DNA of 42,487 nt from SHLQ01 sp964445255 (lineage in GTDB: Bacteria > Actinomycetota > Acidimicrobiia > Acidimicrobiales > SHLQ01). Position numbers and translations under genes: made by a program. The stretch covers positions 1-42,487 of the forward strand of contig CAYUKM010000005.1 in the NCBI GenBank assembly GCA_964445255.1, given 5' to 3'. This document shows, piece by piece, positions 1 to 7,648 of this stretch. Below the pieces are notes generated by a model. The model was not told where the DNA came from, did no database searches, and saw nothing but the letters and a program-made list of their open reading frames with translations. The first letter of the stretch is position 1, and the number at the start of each line of letters is the position of its first letter.

Positions 1-2
1 CC

Positions 3-179
3 GCACGTGCCGTTGGTGCAGCTACCGGACGAAACCCCGTCTCGATCATCATCCCCTGCCACCGCCTCGTAGGCAGCTCCGGAAAGCTCACCGGCTTCGC
101 CGGCGGCATCGACGCCAAACGTTGGTTGCTCGAACACGAACAACCAACCGAACAGCTCTCGCTTACGAACCAGGGTTGA
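3..179 (+). CDS. ogt: Methylated-DNA--protein-cysteine methyltransferase, C-terminal part
   Basis: The reading frame is open from the window edge to a TGA and gives 58 residues that match the end of O6-alkylguanine-DNA alkyltransferases. The active-site motif IPCHR is at residues 17-21 of the fragment, with the acceptor cysteine at residue 19. It is preceded by GRNPVS and followed by a G-K-L-x-G-F-x-G-G segment and a KRWLLEHE helix, as in Ogt/MGMT proteins. These enzymes transfer alkyl groups from guanine O6 to their own cysteine in a one-turnover repair. The 5' part of the gene lies outside the window. The last 17 bases overlap the 3' end of the convergent HAD gene. Confidence 0.88.
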   Translation, partial: ARAVGAATGRNPVSIIIPCHRLVGSSGKLTGFAGGIDAKRWLLEHEQPTEQLSLTNQG

Positions 180-852
180 TCAGTTCCGCCAGCTCCGCCG
201 TCGAAGACACCACGGTGGTCGCCCCAGCGTCGAGTAGACGGGTGCCCAACGCTGGAGTTGCGTGACTGGCTGCAATGAGTCCAATAACGGTCATACCGGC
301 CGCGACCCCGGCCGTCACCCCGTGAGGGCTGTCCTCGATCACAACGCAGTTTTTCGGTTCGGCACCCATCTTGTCGGCGGCGAATAAGAAAAGGTCTGGG
401 GCAGGCTTGCCGTTCTCCACCATGTCCCCGGAGAACACCAAGTCGGCATCGAATCTGGGTGTAAGCCCGGTGATTTCTAACGACAAGTGAATACGTTGCA
501 GAGGGCTGCTGGATGCGACGGACCGAGGCAGCCGATTGCTGTCCAAGACATCACTCATGCCCGCAACCTCGGTGAGCTCGTCGGGGAACCGCGCGAGAGT
601 CTCGCCCTGGACCTCGTCCATGAGCCCTTCTGGGATACTGCGACCAAACTGCGTTTCGAGCTGGCTCACTATTGTCTCGTAACTCAACCCAATGAACCGC
701 TCCGCGATCTCCGTCGCGCTGACGGCGAAGCCCGCTTTCGTCCAGAGTTCTTCTTCGACGGCGACTGCGATTGCTTCACTGTCAACGAGGACACCATCGA
801 AATCGAAGATCAACGAAGTTTGGGCGTTGGTGAGCGAAGTGAGTCTGGTCAT
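163..852 (-). CDS. HAD-superfamily phosphatase (beta-phosphoglucomutase/phosphoglycolate phosphatase-like)
   Basis: A cytosolic HAD hydrolase of subfamily IA. Motif I is DFDGVLVDSE near the N-terminus, with the nucleophile and acid/base aspartates. Motif II is the serine in SSSPLQ, motif III the lysine in GKPAPDLF, and motif IV the acidic pair in VIEDSPHGV. Such proteins dephosphorylate or isomerise small sugar phosphates or phosphoglycolate; the substrate cannot be read from sequence. I chose ATG at 852 (229 aa) because the motif then sits about 17 residues in, as is normal; a GTG at 882 is the alternative. Neither has a strong Shine-Dalgarno. It lies just downstream of zwf on the same strand, so co-transcription and a role in sugar-phosphate metabolism are plausible. 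Confidence 0.82.
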   Translation of the reverse strand: MTRLTSLTNAQTSLIFDFDGVLVDSEAIAVAVEEELWTKAGFAVSATEIAERFIGLSYETIVSQLETQFGRSIPEGLMDEVQGETLARFPDELTEVAGMSDVLDSNRLPRSVASSSPLQRIHLSLEITGLTPRFDADLVFSGDMVENGKPAPDLFLFAADKMGAEPKNCVVIEDSPHGVTAGVAAGMTVIGLIAASHATPALGTRLLDAGATTVVSSTAELAELINPGS

Positions 853-903
853 AGCGACAACATAATGCCAGCTCGACCTCACAACACCGGGGTCTGATCC
901 GGG

Positions 904-2352
904 CTATTCCCGCCACTCGCGTTCGAAGGGGAGTCGCCATGCATGGGGGGCGATCAGTTGATGGATTTGGTTGGGGCCCCATGAGTCGACCGGGTACGGG
1001 CGAACAGGGGGTGGGTTCTCGAGCAACGGCGCTGATACTTCCCACAAACGTTCCACGCCGTGGCCCGTGGTGAACAAGGTGTGATCGCCGTTAGTAGCGT
1101 CGAGGATCAACCGCTCATAGGCCTCGAGCACTTCGCCTGAGTTATGGACTTCATCGACGCTGAATTGCATCGAGAGCTTGTCGAGGCGAAAGCCGGGGCC
1201 AGGTCGCTTGCCATAGAACGAGAGCGACATCTTCGATTCGTCGGCGAGGTCGAAGGTGAGATGGTCGGGGCCCAACTGGCCGACGCCGGAGTCCTCCGGG
1301 AACATCGACTTGGGTGGCTCCTTGAACGCGATCGAAATGATGCGCTTGCCTTCGGCCAGCTTCTTTCCGGTTCGCAAATAGAAGGGAACTCCAGCCCATC
1401 GCCAATTGTCGATGTAGGCACGAAGAGCGATAAACGTCTCGGTATCAGACTCGGAGTGGACACCGTCTTCTTCGGTGTAGCCCGTGTACTGACCTCGGAC
1501 GACGTCTTCGGGTCCGATCGGCAACATCGAGCGGAAGACCTTGGCCTTCTCTTCGAGGATGGCGTCAGCGTCGATCGATGTCGGCGCTTCCATCGCAGTG
1601 AAAGCGAGCACCTGGAAGAGATGAGTGACCACCATGTCCCGGTAGGCACCGGTGGCCTCATAGAACCCTGCGCGCTGCTCCAAGCCAAGCGATTCGGGTA
1701 CGTCGATCTGGACGTGATCGATCATGTTGCGATGCCAGATGGGTTCGAACAGACCGTTGGCGAAGCGGAACGCCAAAATGTTGAGCGCCGCTTCCTTGCC
1801 GAGAAAGTGGTCAATGCGAAACACCTGCTCTTCGGCGAACACTTCGTTCACCGCTGCATTCAAGGCTCGGGCGCTTTCGAGGTCGGTGCCGAATGGTTTC
1901 TCCATCACGATGCGGCTGTTCTCGACGAGGTTTGCTTCGTCAAGGGTCTTGATCACCGAGAGGGCCGCTTGAGGTGGTACAGACAGGTAGTGCAACAGCC
2001 GCTGCGGTTCATCAAGATCGGATTGAGCGTCGAGGATGGCTGACCGCAGCGCCTCGGGCGTGCCGCCCGGCGCCCAGTACAAGCGACCGGCGAAGCGGCC
2101 CCATTCGCCTTCGTCGAACTCGCCTTCGAATTCTTCTAGTGCCTCGCGCGCAAAGGCGGTGAATGATTCTCGGGTGTGTCCGTCGAGCGAGGTGCCAACA
2201 AGGCGCATATGCGGCATCAAGCCGACGGTCAACAGGTGGAACAATCCGGGGATCAGTTTGCGGCGGGAAAGGTCGCCGGTAGCACCGAAAAGCACCACGG
2301 TGGTTGGAGGTGCCGGATCCAAAGATGAGTTACGTCGCGTCGAAGAGACCAT
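904..2352 (-). CDS. zwf: Glucose-6-phosphate 1-dehydrogenase
   Basis: Oxidises glucose 6-phosphate to 6-phosphogluconolactone with NADP, the entry step of the oxidative pentose phosphate pathway. With the start at 2352 the protein has 482 aa, close to the usual 480-510. The nucleotide-binding motif GATGDL is at residues 23-28 and the active-site signature RIDHFLGKE at about 179-187, including the catalytic histidine. EKPFG and YLRTGK segments typical of the family are also present. The frame continues upstream to 2409, but those residues (MKQKLSMRRARG...) look unlike family N-termini, so ATG 2352 is preferred; no clear ribosome site decides it. opcA, pgl, gnd or tal are not next to it, unlike in many actinobacteria. 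Confidence 0.95.
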   Translation of the reverse strand: MVSSTRRNSSLDPAPPTTVVLFGATGDLSRRKLIPGLFHLLTVGLMPHMRLVGTSLDGHTRESFTAFAREALEEFEGEFDEGEWGRFAGRLYWAPGGTPEALRSAILDAQSDLDEPQRLLHYLSVPPQAALSVIKTLDEANLVENSRIVMEKPFGTDLESARALNAAVNEVFAEEQVFRIDHFLGKEAALNILAFRFANGLFEPIWHRNMIDHVQIDVPESLGLEQRAGFYEATGAYRDMVVTHLFQVLAFTAMEAPTSIDADAILEEKAKVFRSMLPIGPEDVVRGQYTGYTEEDGVHSESDTETFIALRAYIDNWRWAGVPFYLRTGKKLAEGKRIISIAFKEPPKSMFPEDSGVGQLGPDHLTFDLADESKMSLSFYGKRPGPGFRLDKLSMQFSVDEVHNSGEVLEAYERLILDATNGDHTLFTTGHGVERLWEVSAPLLENPPPVRPYPVDSWGPNQIHQLIAPHAWRLPFEREWRE

Positions 2353-2480
2353 TTCTAGAGGGTGGCACGCCACCCCTCTTGCGCGGCGCATGCTCAACTT
2401 CTGTTTCACCCAACGTTCTACTCAGATGGGGGGTTTCGACGCGTCGTGACCCTGGCAAGGTGAACTCGTTCCCTACACTC

Positions 2481-3206
2481 ATGTCCATGATCGAACTCGA
2501 AACTGCACAAACTTCAGAGTTCGTGAACCCGGCCGATGTGGAACCGGTGAGCGTCGTCACCATTCAAGAGCCCAAACCACGCTTTCGTGGCCTGTCGCAC
2601 TTGCTCGCGTTCTCGAGCACCTTGACCTTGGCGCCACTACTGATCGTGTTCACACCCGGCATTGCCGATCGATTCATAATGGCCATATACGCCGTCTCGA
2701 TCGTTGGCCTCTTCGGCACCAGCGCGCTGTATCACCGCAATCACTGGTCTGAGCGAGCAACTCTGATCATTCGGAGACTCGATCACTCGATGATCTTCGT
2801 TGCGATCGCAGCAACACACACCCCAATCGCTCTGATTGCTCTCCCTAGCGTTCAAGGCTGGACGTTGTTCGGAATCGTGTGGGGCGGCGCGGTCTTCGGT
2901 ATCGCTGGACGGCTCTTCGCCACCGACGTTCCGTTCTGGCTCATCGCCGTCCCCTACGTGGTCGTCGGTTGGTCGTCGCTCACGGTAGTGACCACCGTTT
3001 GGAACTCGCTCGGCATCGCCGCGACGACCTTGTTGTTTGTGGGAGGCGGGCTCTACACGTTGGGCGCGGTCATCTACGCATTGCGTCGACCGAACCCGTG
3101 GCCAAAGACCTTTGGCTACCACGAGATCTTTCACGTTTTCACGATCGCAGGAGCAGCTTGTCACTACGTAGTGATCGCCATATTCGTCCGCTCGTTGGCG
3201 GGTTAG
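2481..3206 (+). CDS. Haemolysin III / PAQR family membrane protein
   Basis: A seven-helix membrane protein of the HlyIII (YqfA)/adiponectin-receptor superfamily. Conserved metal-site residues are visible: SALYHR (His85) after helix 2, LDHSMIF (Asp101-His102) at the start of helix 3, and HEIFHVF...CHY (His214, His218, His228) in the last helix. Animal PAQR receptors bind zinc here and have ceramidase activity; the bacterial role is poorly defined. I chose ATG 2481, which gives 241 aa with a 38-residue cytoplasmic N-terminus; ATG 2487 is the alternative. The frame extends upstream to 2304 only as antisense to zwf. It is transcribed divergently from zwf. Confidence 0.9.
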   Translation: MSMIELETAQTSEFVNPADVEPVSVVTIQEPKPRFRGLSHLLAFSSTLTLAPLLIVFTPGIADRFIMAIYAVSIVGLFGTSALYHRNHWSERATLIIRRLDHSMIFVAIAATHTPIALIALPSVQGWTLFGIVWGGAVFGIAGRLFATDVPFWLIAVPYVVVGWSSLTVVTTVWNSLGIAATTLLFVGGGLYTLGAVIYALRRPNPWPKTFGYHEIFHVFTIAGAACHYVVIAIFVRSLAG

Positions 3207-3274
3207 GCCTCCCAAATCACGAAGTTCATGGGAGCCTCCCACCTTCACGCTCCGTGTTCACCTAACGTCAGCGC

Positions 3275-4822
3275 ATGCGGAGAAAATATGTGGGAATTTT
3301 CGTCCTGGTCCTTCTGATGGGGGGGCTGGAGACGATCGCCATCAACGACCCGGCTGAAGCTGCGGTCGAGCCAACACTCGACGTTCAAGCCGAGAAGGAA
3401 GCGGCAATCGACAGTATCTATCGCGACTTCCTCAACCGACCTGCGACGCGCGACGAAGTTGATCGCTTTACGGAACGACTCGGCATTCGTCAATCGATGC
3501 ATGACGTCCGGTTTCGCGTGCTCGCAAGCCGAGCCTTCCGGGAGGAAATGACCGACGGAACCCGCGGTGGATTCGTTCGGGCCGCATATGAACAGGCACT
3601 CGGACGGGCACCAACAGACGACGAGTTCGCACGCGATCTCCAGTCCATCGCCCGCAGCGAAACGCACACCTACCTTCAGCTTCGCCAGCTGCTGACCAAC
3701 CGCTTGTTGGATCGGGCCAACTACGACCCCGATGGTCTCGGGGTTCGTGAAGTAGTACTGCATTTCGACGAGGCCGGAGACATCGAACGCTTCGCCTTTG
3801 AGATCGACGGTGAGTTCACCCGAAGCGACGACTTCACGATCGCCCTCGGCTATCGCCAGCAGGAGCAAAGCGGATCCCTCGGGTTGCGGCCCGGCATCTC
3901 GACGGTGTCGTTCATCCCCGACGCACCTCTCCCCCTTGGTGGACGTCTCGTCGGAATGGTGTTCGTCGATACGGGCGACGGGGTACGCATTGCGGACCTT
4001 CGGACCCCGTCCCGACGGCTTCCGCCTCGGACGAGTGACTTCAGCGATTGGCCAGATGAGGTCTTCGCAGACCAACGCGTCATCGCCTACTACGGCAACC
4101 ATCTGACCGCAGCGCTCGGAGTACTCGGCGAGACCGGGCCAGAAGCAGCGGTCGATCGGGTCAATGCTGCCGCCGCCCCCTTCGACACGCCGGACAAGCG
4201 AGCGGTCGGTGCCTTCGAGATGATCGTCACCGTGGCACAACGGTCGGCTGGATTCGACGGCAACTTCAGCCACCCCTCCAACCTTGAAGACGTGGCGGCG
4301 TGGGTCGACGTCGCCGAGGCGAATGGCCTGTATGTGATTCTCGACATCCAGCCCGGCCAGAGCGACTTCCTGACCGAATCGGTCCGCTATGAATCACTTC
4401 TGCTGCGCCCGAATGTCGGGTTGGCACTCGATCCCGAATGGCGAATGCGGCCGGGGCAGGTCCCTGGCACCGTCGTCGGTCAAGTAAGCGCGGCCGAGGT
4501 CAACCAAGTGTCGGAGTGGCTGTCCAACCTCGTTGTTGAAAACAACCTGCCCGAGAAGATCTTCATGGTCCACCAGTTCCAAGAACGCATGATCACGAAC
4601 CGAGACGACCTCATCGACCGGCCTGGGTTGGCCACGGTCATCCATGCCGATGGTTTTGGTGGGCGCGAGATCAAGCTCGCAACGTACAACCGGATCCAAG
4701 TCGCACCACCGTTCCACAACGGCTTCAAGTTGTTCATCGATGAAGACACCAGGATTTTCCAACCGGCTGATGTGTTGGCATTCGACGAGCACCCGGTGCC
4801 CGATTTCGTCAGCTATCAGTAA
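3275..4822 (+). CDS. Secreted protein: DUF4214-like N-terminus plus glycosidase-like barrel domain
   Basis: 515 aa with a clear signal peptide (basic MRRKY, hydrophobic stretch, AEAA cleavage region near residue 29). Residues about 45-150 contain repeated helices of the type IYRDFLNRPATRDEVDRF and AYEQALGRAPTDDEF, resembling DUF4214/cell-surface linker repeats. The second half (from about 270) starts VIAYYGNHLTAALGVLGE and contains VILDIQPGQ, LALDPEWRM and MVHQF, laid out like strands of a TIM-barrel glycosidase-like domain found in secreted actinobacterial proteins. I infer an extracellular, perhaps polysaccharide-directed role, but no catalytic residue is proven. The gene stands alone between HlyIII and the Kbp-like gene. 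Confidence 0.7.
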   Translation: MRRKYVGIFVLVLLMGGLETIAINDPAEAAVEPTLDVQAEKEAAIDSIYRDFLNRPATRDEVDRFTERLGIRQSMHDVRFRVLASRAFREEMTDGTRGGFVRAAYEQALGRAPTDDEFARDLQSIARSETHTYLQLRQLLTNRLLDRANYDPDGLGVREVVLHFDEAGDIERFAFEIDGEFTRSDDFTIALGYRQQEQSGSLGLRPGISTVSFIPDAPLPLGGRLVGMVFVDTGDGVRIADLRTPSRRLPPRTSDFSDWPDEVFADQRVIAYYGNHLTAALGVLGETGPEAAVDRVNAAAAPFDTPDKRAVGAFEMIVTVAQRSAGFDGNFSHPSNLEDVAAWVDVAEANGLYVILDIQPGQSDFLTESVRYESLLLRPNVGLALDPEWRMRPGQVPGTVVGQVSAAEVNQVSEWLSNLVVENNLPEKIFMVHQFQERMITNRDDLIDRPGLATVIHADGFGGREIKLATYNRIQVAPPFHNGFKLFIDEDTRIFQPADVLAFDEHPVPDFVSYQ

Positions 4823-4909
4823 CGAAGCTTGGTGTTCCTGTTGACAGACAGACGACATAACCACCGGCGCGTCTGCTAAAAACAGCACTGGTGGGGTACT
4901 AACAAATGC

Positions 4910-4929
4910 GGCCAATCCTCGGGTTGGCC
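4910..4929 (+). other. Leader hairpin upstream of the BON-LysM gene
   Basis: A 6-bp perfect inverted repeat, GGCCAA / TTGGCC, with an 8-base loop lies 21 bases before the ATG at 4951, just upstream of the purine-rich ribosome site (GGAGGAG). There is no T-run, so it is not a terminator. It may affect mRNA stability or translation of the downstream gene; function is inference only. Confidence 0.35.
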
Positions 4930-4950
4930 TGCTCATGGAGGAGCAAAAAC

Positions 4951-5538
4951 ATGGGAATCTTCGACTTCGTACGCAACGCCGGAGCCAAGGTCGGCATCGG
5001 CAAGAGCACCGATGAGATCGCCGCAGAAGAAGCAGCCGCTGTTAAGGCTGAAACTGAGAAGAAAGCCGCCGCTATGGCCGCCAAGCGAAACAAGACTCGT
5101 CAGAAGATGCGCGCCGCCGCCGCTGAACGACGGTCCGCGGCAGCAGCAGAGAAGCGTGAGGAACTCAGGAAGTCGATCAAGCTCGAGCAGTACGTCAAAA
5201 AGATGGGTCTCGATATCAAGCTTCTCGACATTCGCTATGACGATGGCACCGCCTACATCGACGGAGAAGCTGCCGATGCGGCGACCAAAGATCGGGTCAT
5301 CCTCGCCGTTGGCAACACCGAAGGTGTGGAGCAAGTGGACGAGCAAATCACCATCGCGAAAGACGACGGCAGCGAGTCCGAAATGTACGTCGTCGAAAGC
5401 GGTGACACCCTCTGGGCGATCGCACAAGCAACGTATGGTGACGGCAACCGCTACCCGGATATCTTCGAAGCGAACAAGCCGATGCTGGACGATCCAGACA
5501 AGATCTACCCAGGCCAGGTTCTTCGTATCCCCCAGTAG
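4951..5538 (+). CDS. kbp: Kbp-like BON-LysM protein (potassium-binding protein family)
   Basis: 195 aa. The first residues MGIFDFVRNAG and the C-terminal half match E. coli Kbp (YgaU): a BON domain at about 76-136 (DDGTAYIDGEAAD...ILAVGNTEGVEQVD) and a LysM domain at about 145-194 (YVVESGDTLWAIA...FEANKPML...IYPGQVLRIP). In E. coli, Kbp is a cytoplasmic K+-binding protein needed for normal growth at high K+. There is no signal peptide here, so a cytoplasmic location is likely despite the LysM. Residues about 20-75 are an Ala/Lys/Arg/Glu-rich, predicted coiled-coil insertion absent from the 149-aa E. coli protein. ATG 4951 is chosen because GGAGGAG precedes it by a proper distance; the frame starts at 4906. 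Confidence 0.85.
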   Translation: MGIFDFVRNAGAKVGIGKSTDEIAAEEAAAVKAETEKKAAAMAAKRNKTRQKMRAAAAERRSAAAAEKREELRKSIKLEQYVKKMGLDIKLLDIRYDDGTAYIDGEAADAATKDRVILAVGNTEGVEQVDEQITIAKDDGSESEMYVVESGDTLWAIAQATYGDGNRYPDIFEANKPMLDDPDKIYPGQVLRIPQ

Positions 5539-5567
5539 CGCGATTTACTGAGCGTCATAACGCACCG

Positions 5568-5607
5568 ATGGAGGACCCTGCGGAAGCGGGGTCCTCCATT
5601 GCGTTTT
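5568..5607 (+). terminator. Rho-independent-type terminator of the kbp-like gene
   Basis: An 11-bp perfect stem (5568-5578 with 5589-5599, ATGGAGGACCC / GGGTCCTCCAT) with a 10-base loop is followed by TGCGTTTT. It lies 29 bases after the kbp-like stop codon. The TTG at 5599 that could open the next frame is inside the stem, which argues for the ATG at 5632 as start of the next gene. Confidence 0.75.
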
Positions 5608-5631
5608 GATGCATCCACTGAAAGTCTCCGA

Positions 5632-6849
5632 ATGAGGGCCATAGACCGAGTAGTCCACGACACGATCCGCGCACTCCTACTGCTGCGCGGTGAAACCGCG
5701 GCGCAAGCGTTGGCTACCCAGTTGGTTCGTCGCATTGATGAACTCGACGACGAAGGCTTCGACCACTTGTTCGGCCACCTGCTCGATGCGCACGGCGCGG
5801 ACCCGGCGGCAATCGATGCCGCGATCGATGCGTACTCGAAGGATCCAAGTCCGGACACGATCGCCGACCTTGCCGACGCGACCGAGACGGGACGCCTCGA
5901 ACTGTTCCGTACCATCAACACCGCAGCCGGCGGAATTGCCTGTCTGCTGCGTATGCGGGTCAAGCTGCGCACGAGTATGCGGACCGCACCCGAGTTCGCT
6001 CCGATCGAACGGGACCTCCGACATCTGCTCGAATCGTGGTTCAACCGAGGGTTCTTGACCCTGCGGCAGCTCGACTGGCAGACGCCGGCTCACATCCTTG
6101 AGAAGCTCATCGAGTACGAAGCTGTCCACGAGATCCGCGGATGGGACGACCTCCGGAGACGCCTCGCCCCGGACCGTCGATCCTTCGGCTTCTTCCATCC
6201 CTCTCTCCCTGACGAGCCGATCATCTTTGTTGAGGTCGCCCTCACCAACGGGATGGCCGCGCGTATCAGCGACATCCTCGATGAGCCGGTGATCGACTCG
6301 GACGAGCCGCCCGACTTCGACACCGCGATCTTCTATTCGATCACCAACTGCCAACGGGGCCTGCGCGGAATATCGTTCGGCAACTTCCTGATCAAGCAGG
6401 TGGCGAGTTGCCTCGGCGAGGAGCTCCCTCAGCTCAAAACCTTCGCTACGTTGTCGCCGGTACCAGGGTTCCGGCGATGGCTCGACGAGAACGAGATCGA
6501 CGTCGACCCAGAGAACGAGCTCGAAATCGTCGCGGCATGTGCGAAGTTTTTGCTCAACGAGCGGAGTCGAGAGCTCCCCGCAGATCCGGTGGCCCGATTC
6601 CACTTGCGGAACGGTGCCCGGCTCGAGCGAATCAACTGGCAGGGCGACCTTTCAGAAAAGGGGCTTCGGGAGTCACACGGACTGTTGGTCAACTACCGAT
6701 ACTCCGGTCAGGACTTCGACGCGAACCGAGATGCGCTCGAGATCGAAGGAATCGTAATCGCTAGCGAAGCGGTGATTGCGAGCGGTGGCGAGGCCATCGA
6801 CCGATCCCTTGTTGCCACTTCCCCTACCGAAGTTGCCGAGCTGTCCTAG
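5632..6849 (+). CDS. Malonyl-CoA decarboxylase family protein
   Basis: 405 aa. The N-terminal half (about 1-150) is helical, like the helical domain of MCD. The C-terminal half has the GNAT-fold catalytic domain signatures: FFHPSLPDEPIIFVEVALT, FYSITNCQRGLRGISFGNFL, LKTFATLSPVPGFRRWL, and near the end the segment ESHGLLVNYRY, whose histidine corresponds to the family's catalytic His. The enzyme converts malonyl-CoA to acetyl-CoA and CO2, controlling malonyl-CoA level or allowing malonate use. No malonate transporter or malonyl-CoA synthetase is adjacent, so regulation of fatty-acid metabolism or malonyl-CoA detoxification is the likelier role (inference). Start ATG 5632 is chosen over TTG 5599, which lies in the terminator stem. 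Confidence 0.88.
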   Translation: MRAIDRVVHDTIRALLLLRGETAAQALATQLVRRIDELDDEGFDHLFGHLLDAHGADPAAIDAAIDAYSKDPSPDTIADLADATETGRLELFRTINTAAGGIACLLRMRVKLRTSMRTAPEFAPIERDLRHLLESWFNRGFLTLRQLDWQTPAHILEKLIEYEAVHEIRGWDDLRRRLAPDRRSFGFFHPSLPDEPIIFVEVALTNGMAARISDILDEPVIDSDEPPDFDTAIFYSITNCQRGLRGISFGNFLIKQVASCLGEELPQLKTFATLSPVPGFRRWLDENEIDVDPENELEIVAACAKFLLNERSRELPADPVARFHLRNGARLERINWQGDLSEKGLRESHGLLVNYRYSGQDFDANRDALEIEGIVIASEAVIASGGEAIDRSLVATSPTEVAELS

Positions 6850-6879
6850 GTAGGGCATTCTGGACTCATAACTGAATAA

Positions 6880-7036
6880 TCCTCGGGATGTTGGGTGCAA
6901 GTCCCGACCGGTGGTGATGCGCTCCTAGCGTGGCCTAGCCACGCCGGAAACGACGAGCCCACGAGCGGCCACATCTGTGGTGCAGCTGAGCAGGTGTGAT
7001 TCCTGGGCCGACGGTAATAGTCCGGATGGGAGAGGA
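6880..7036 (+). promoter_or_regulatory. FMN riboswitch (RFN element)
   Basis: The segment carries the conserved RFN blocks in order: GGGTGCAAGTCCCGACCGG, GGTGGTGATGC, a variable hairpin (AGCGTGGCCTAGCCACGC), AGCCCACGAGCGG, GCTGAGCAGGTGTGATTCC, and GGGCCGACGGTAATAGTCC followed by GGATGGGAG. It senses FMN and represses riboflavin synthesis. The closing helix P1 can form between TCCTC at 6880-6884 and GAGGA at 7032-7036. GAGGA is also the Shine-Dalgarno of ribE, six bases before its ATG at 7043. I see no terminator hairpin between the aptamer and ribE, so translational control by sequestering the ribosome site is inferred. Confidence 0.95.
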
Positions 7037-7042
7037 AAGAGA

Positions 7043-7648
7043 ATGTTCACCGGATTGGTGGAAGAGCGTGGTCGCGTGACCGCGCTCGACCCTGTTGGTG
7101 ACGGTGTACGTCTGCGCATTGACGCAGATACCGTCCTTGATGACATAGAAATGGGCGCCTCGATCGCCGTCAACGGCGTGTGCCTAACCGTGGTCGAATT
7201 CGACGCGGATGGCTTTGCTGTCGACGCGGTTCCTGAAACGATGGACCGCACGAGTCTCGGCACCCTCGCCCCCGAGTCGCAGGTCAACCTAGAGCGCTCG
7301 GTGCGTGCATCGGATCGCCTCGGCGGACACATCGTGCAAGGCCATGTCGATAGCACCACAACGATTCTCAAGATCGAGTCCTATGACGATGGGTCGTGGC
7401 GCTACCACTTCGTCCTCGACGAGGACCTTGCCCGCTACCTGGTCGAGAAGGGTTCGGTCGCCATCGATGGGATCAGCCTCACCGTCGCTTCACTTGAAGC
7501 GGGATCGTTCTCGATCGCGGTTATCCCACACACCGCGGAAGTAACCACCCTCGGCTCCAAGGATGTTGGCGCGGTCGTCAATGTCGAAGTGGACATGCTC
7601 GCAAAGTATGTAGAACGCCAACTCGCCCTACGGGAGAATGATCGATGA
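7043..7648 (+). CDS. ribE: Riboflavin synthase, alpha subunit
   Basis: 201 aa. It starts MFTGLVEERGRV, the family signature, and has two internally repeated lumazine-binding beta-barrel domains (about 1-97 and 98-195; SIAVNGVCLTVV in the first, SVAIDGISLTVA in the second). It dismutates two 6,7-dimethyl-8-ribityllumazine molecules to riboflavin. The frame is open from 6977, but the ATG at 7043 is fixed by the GAGGA site in the riboswitch P1. First gene of the rib operon; its TGA overlaps the ribBA ATG by four bases, implying translational coupling. The symbol ribE follows Gram-positive/actinobacterial use (ribC in enterobacteria). Confidence 0.95.
   Translation: MFTGLVEERGRVTALDPVGDGVRLRIDADTVLDDIEMGASIAVNGVCLTVVEFDADGFAVDAVPETMDRTSLGTLAPESQVNLERSVRASDRLGGHIVQGHVDSTTTILKIESYDDGSWRYHFVLDEDLARYLVEKGSVAIDGISLTVASLEAGSFSIAVIPHTAEVTTLGSKDVGAVVNVEVDMLAKYVERQLALRENDR

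Noticed and set aside
1144..2043. Long plus-strand open frame opposite zwf (299 codons)
   Set aside because: It is fully antisense to zwf, its residues look like noise, and no family is recognised. High GC at codon third positions produces such frames.
3206..3236. Inverted repeat after the HlyIII stop considered as a terminator
   Set aside because: The stem has a bulge, a 14-base loop and no T-run; too weak to call.
4841..4880. TTGACA at 4841-4846 considered as a promoter for the kbp-like gene
   Set aside because: No acceptable -10 hexamer at 16-18 bases.
5677..6603. Long minus-strand open frame opposite the malonyl-CoA decarboxylase gene
   Set aside because: Antisense shadow; the plus-strand protein has clear family motifs.
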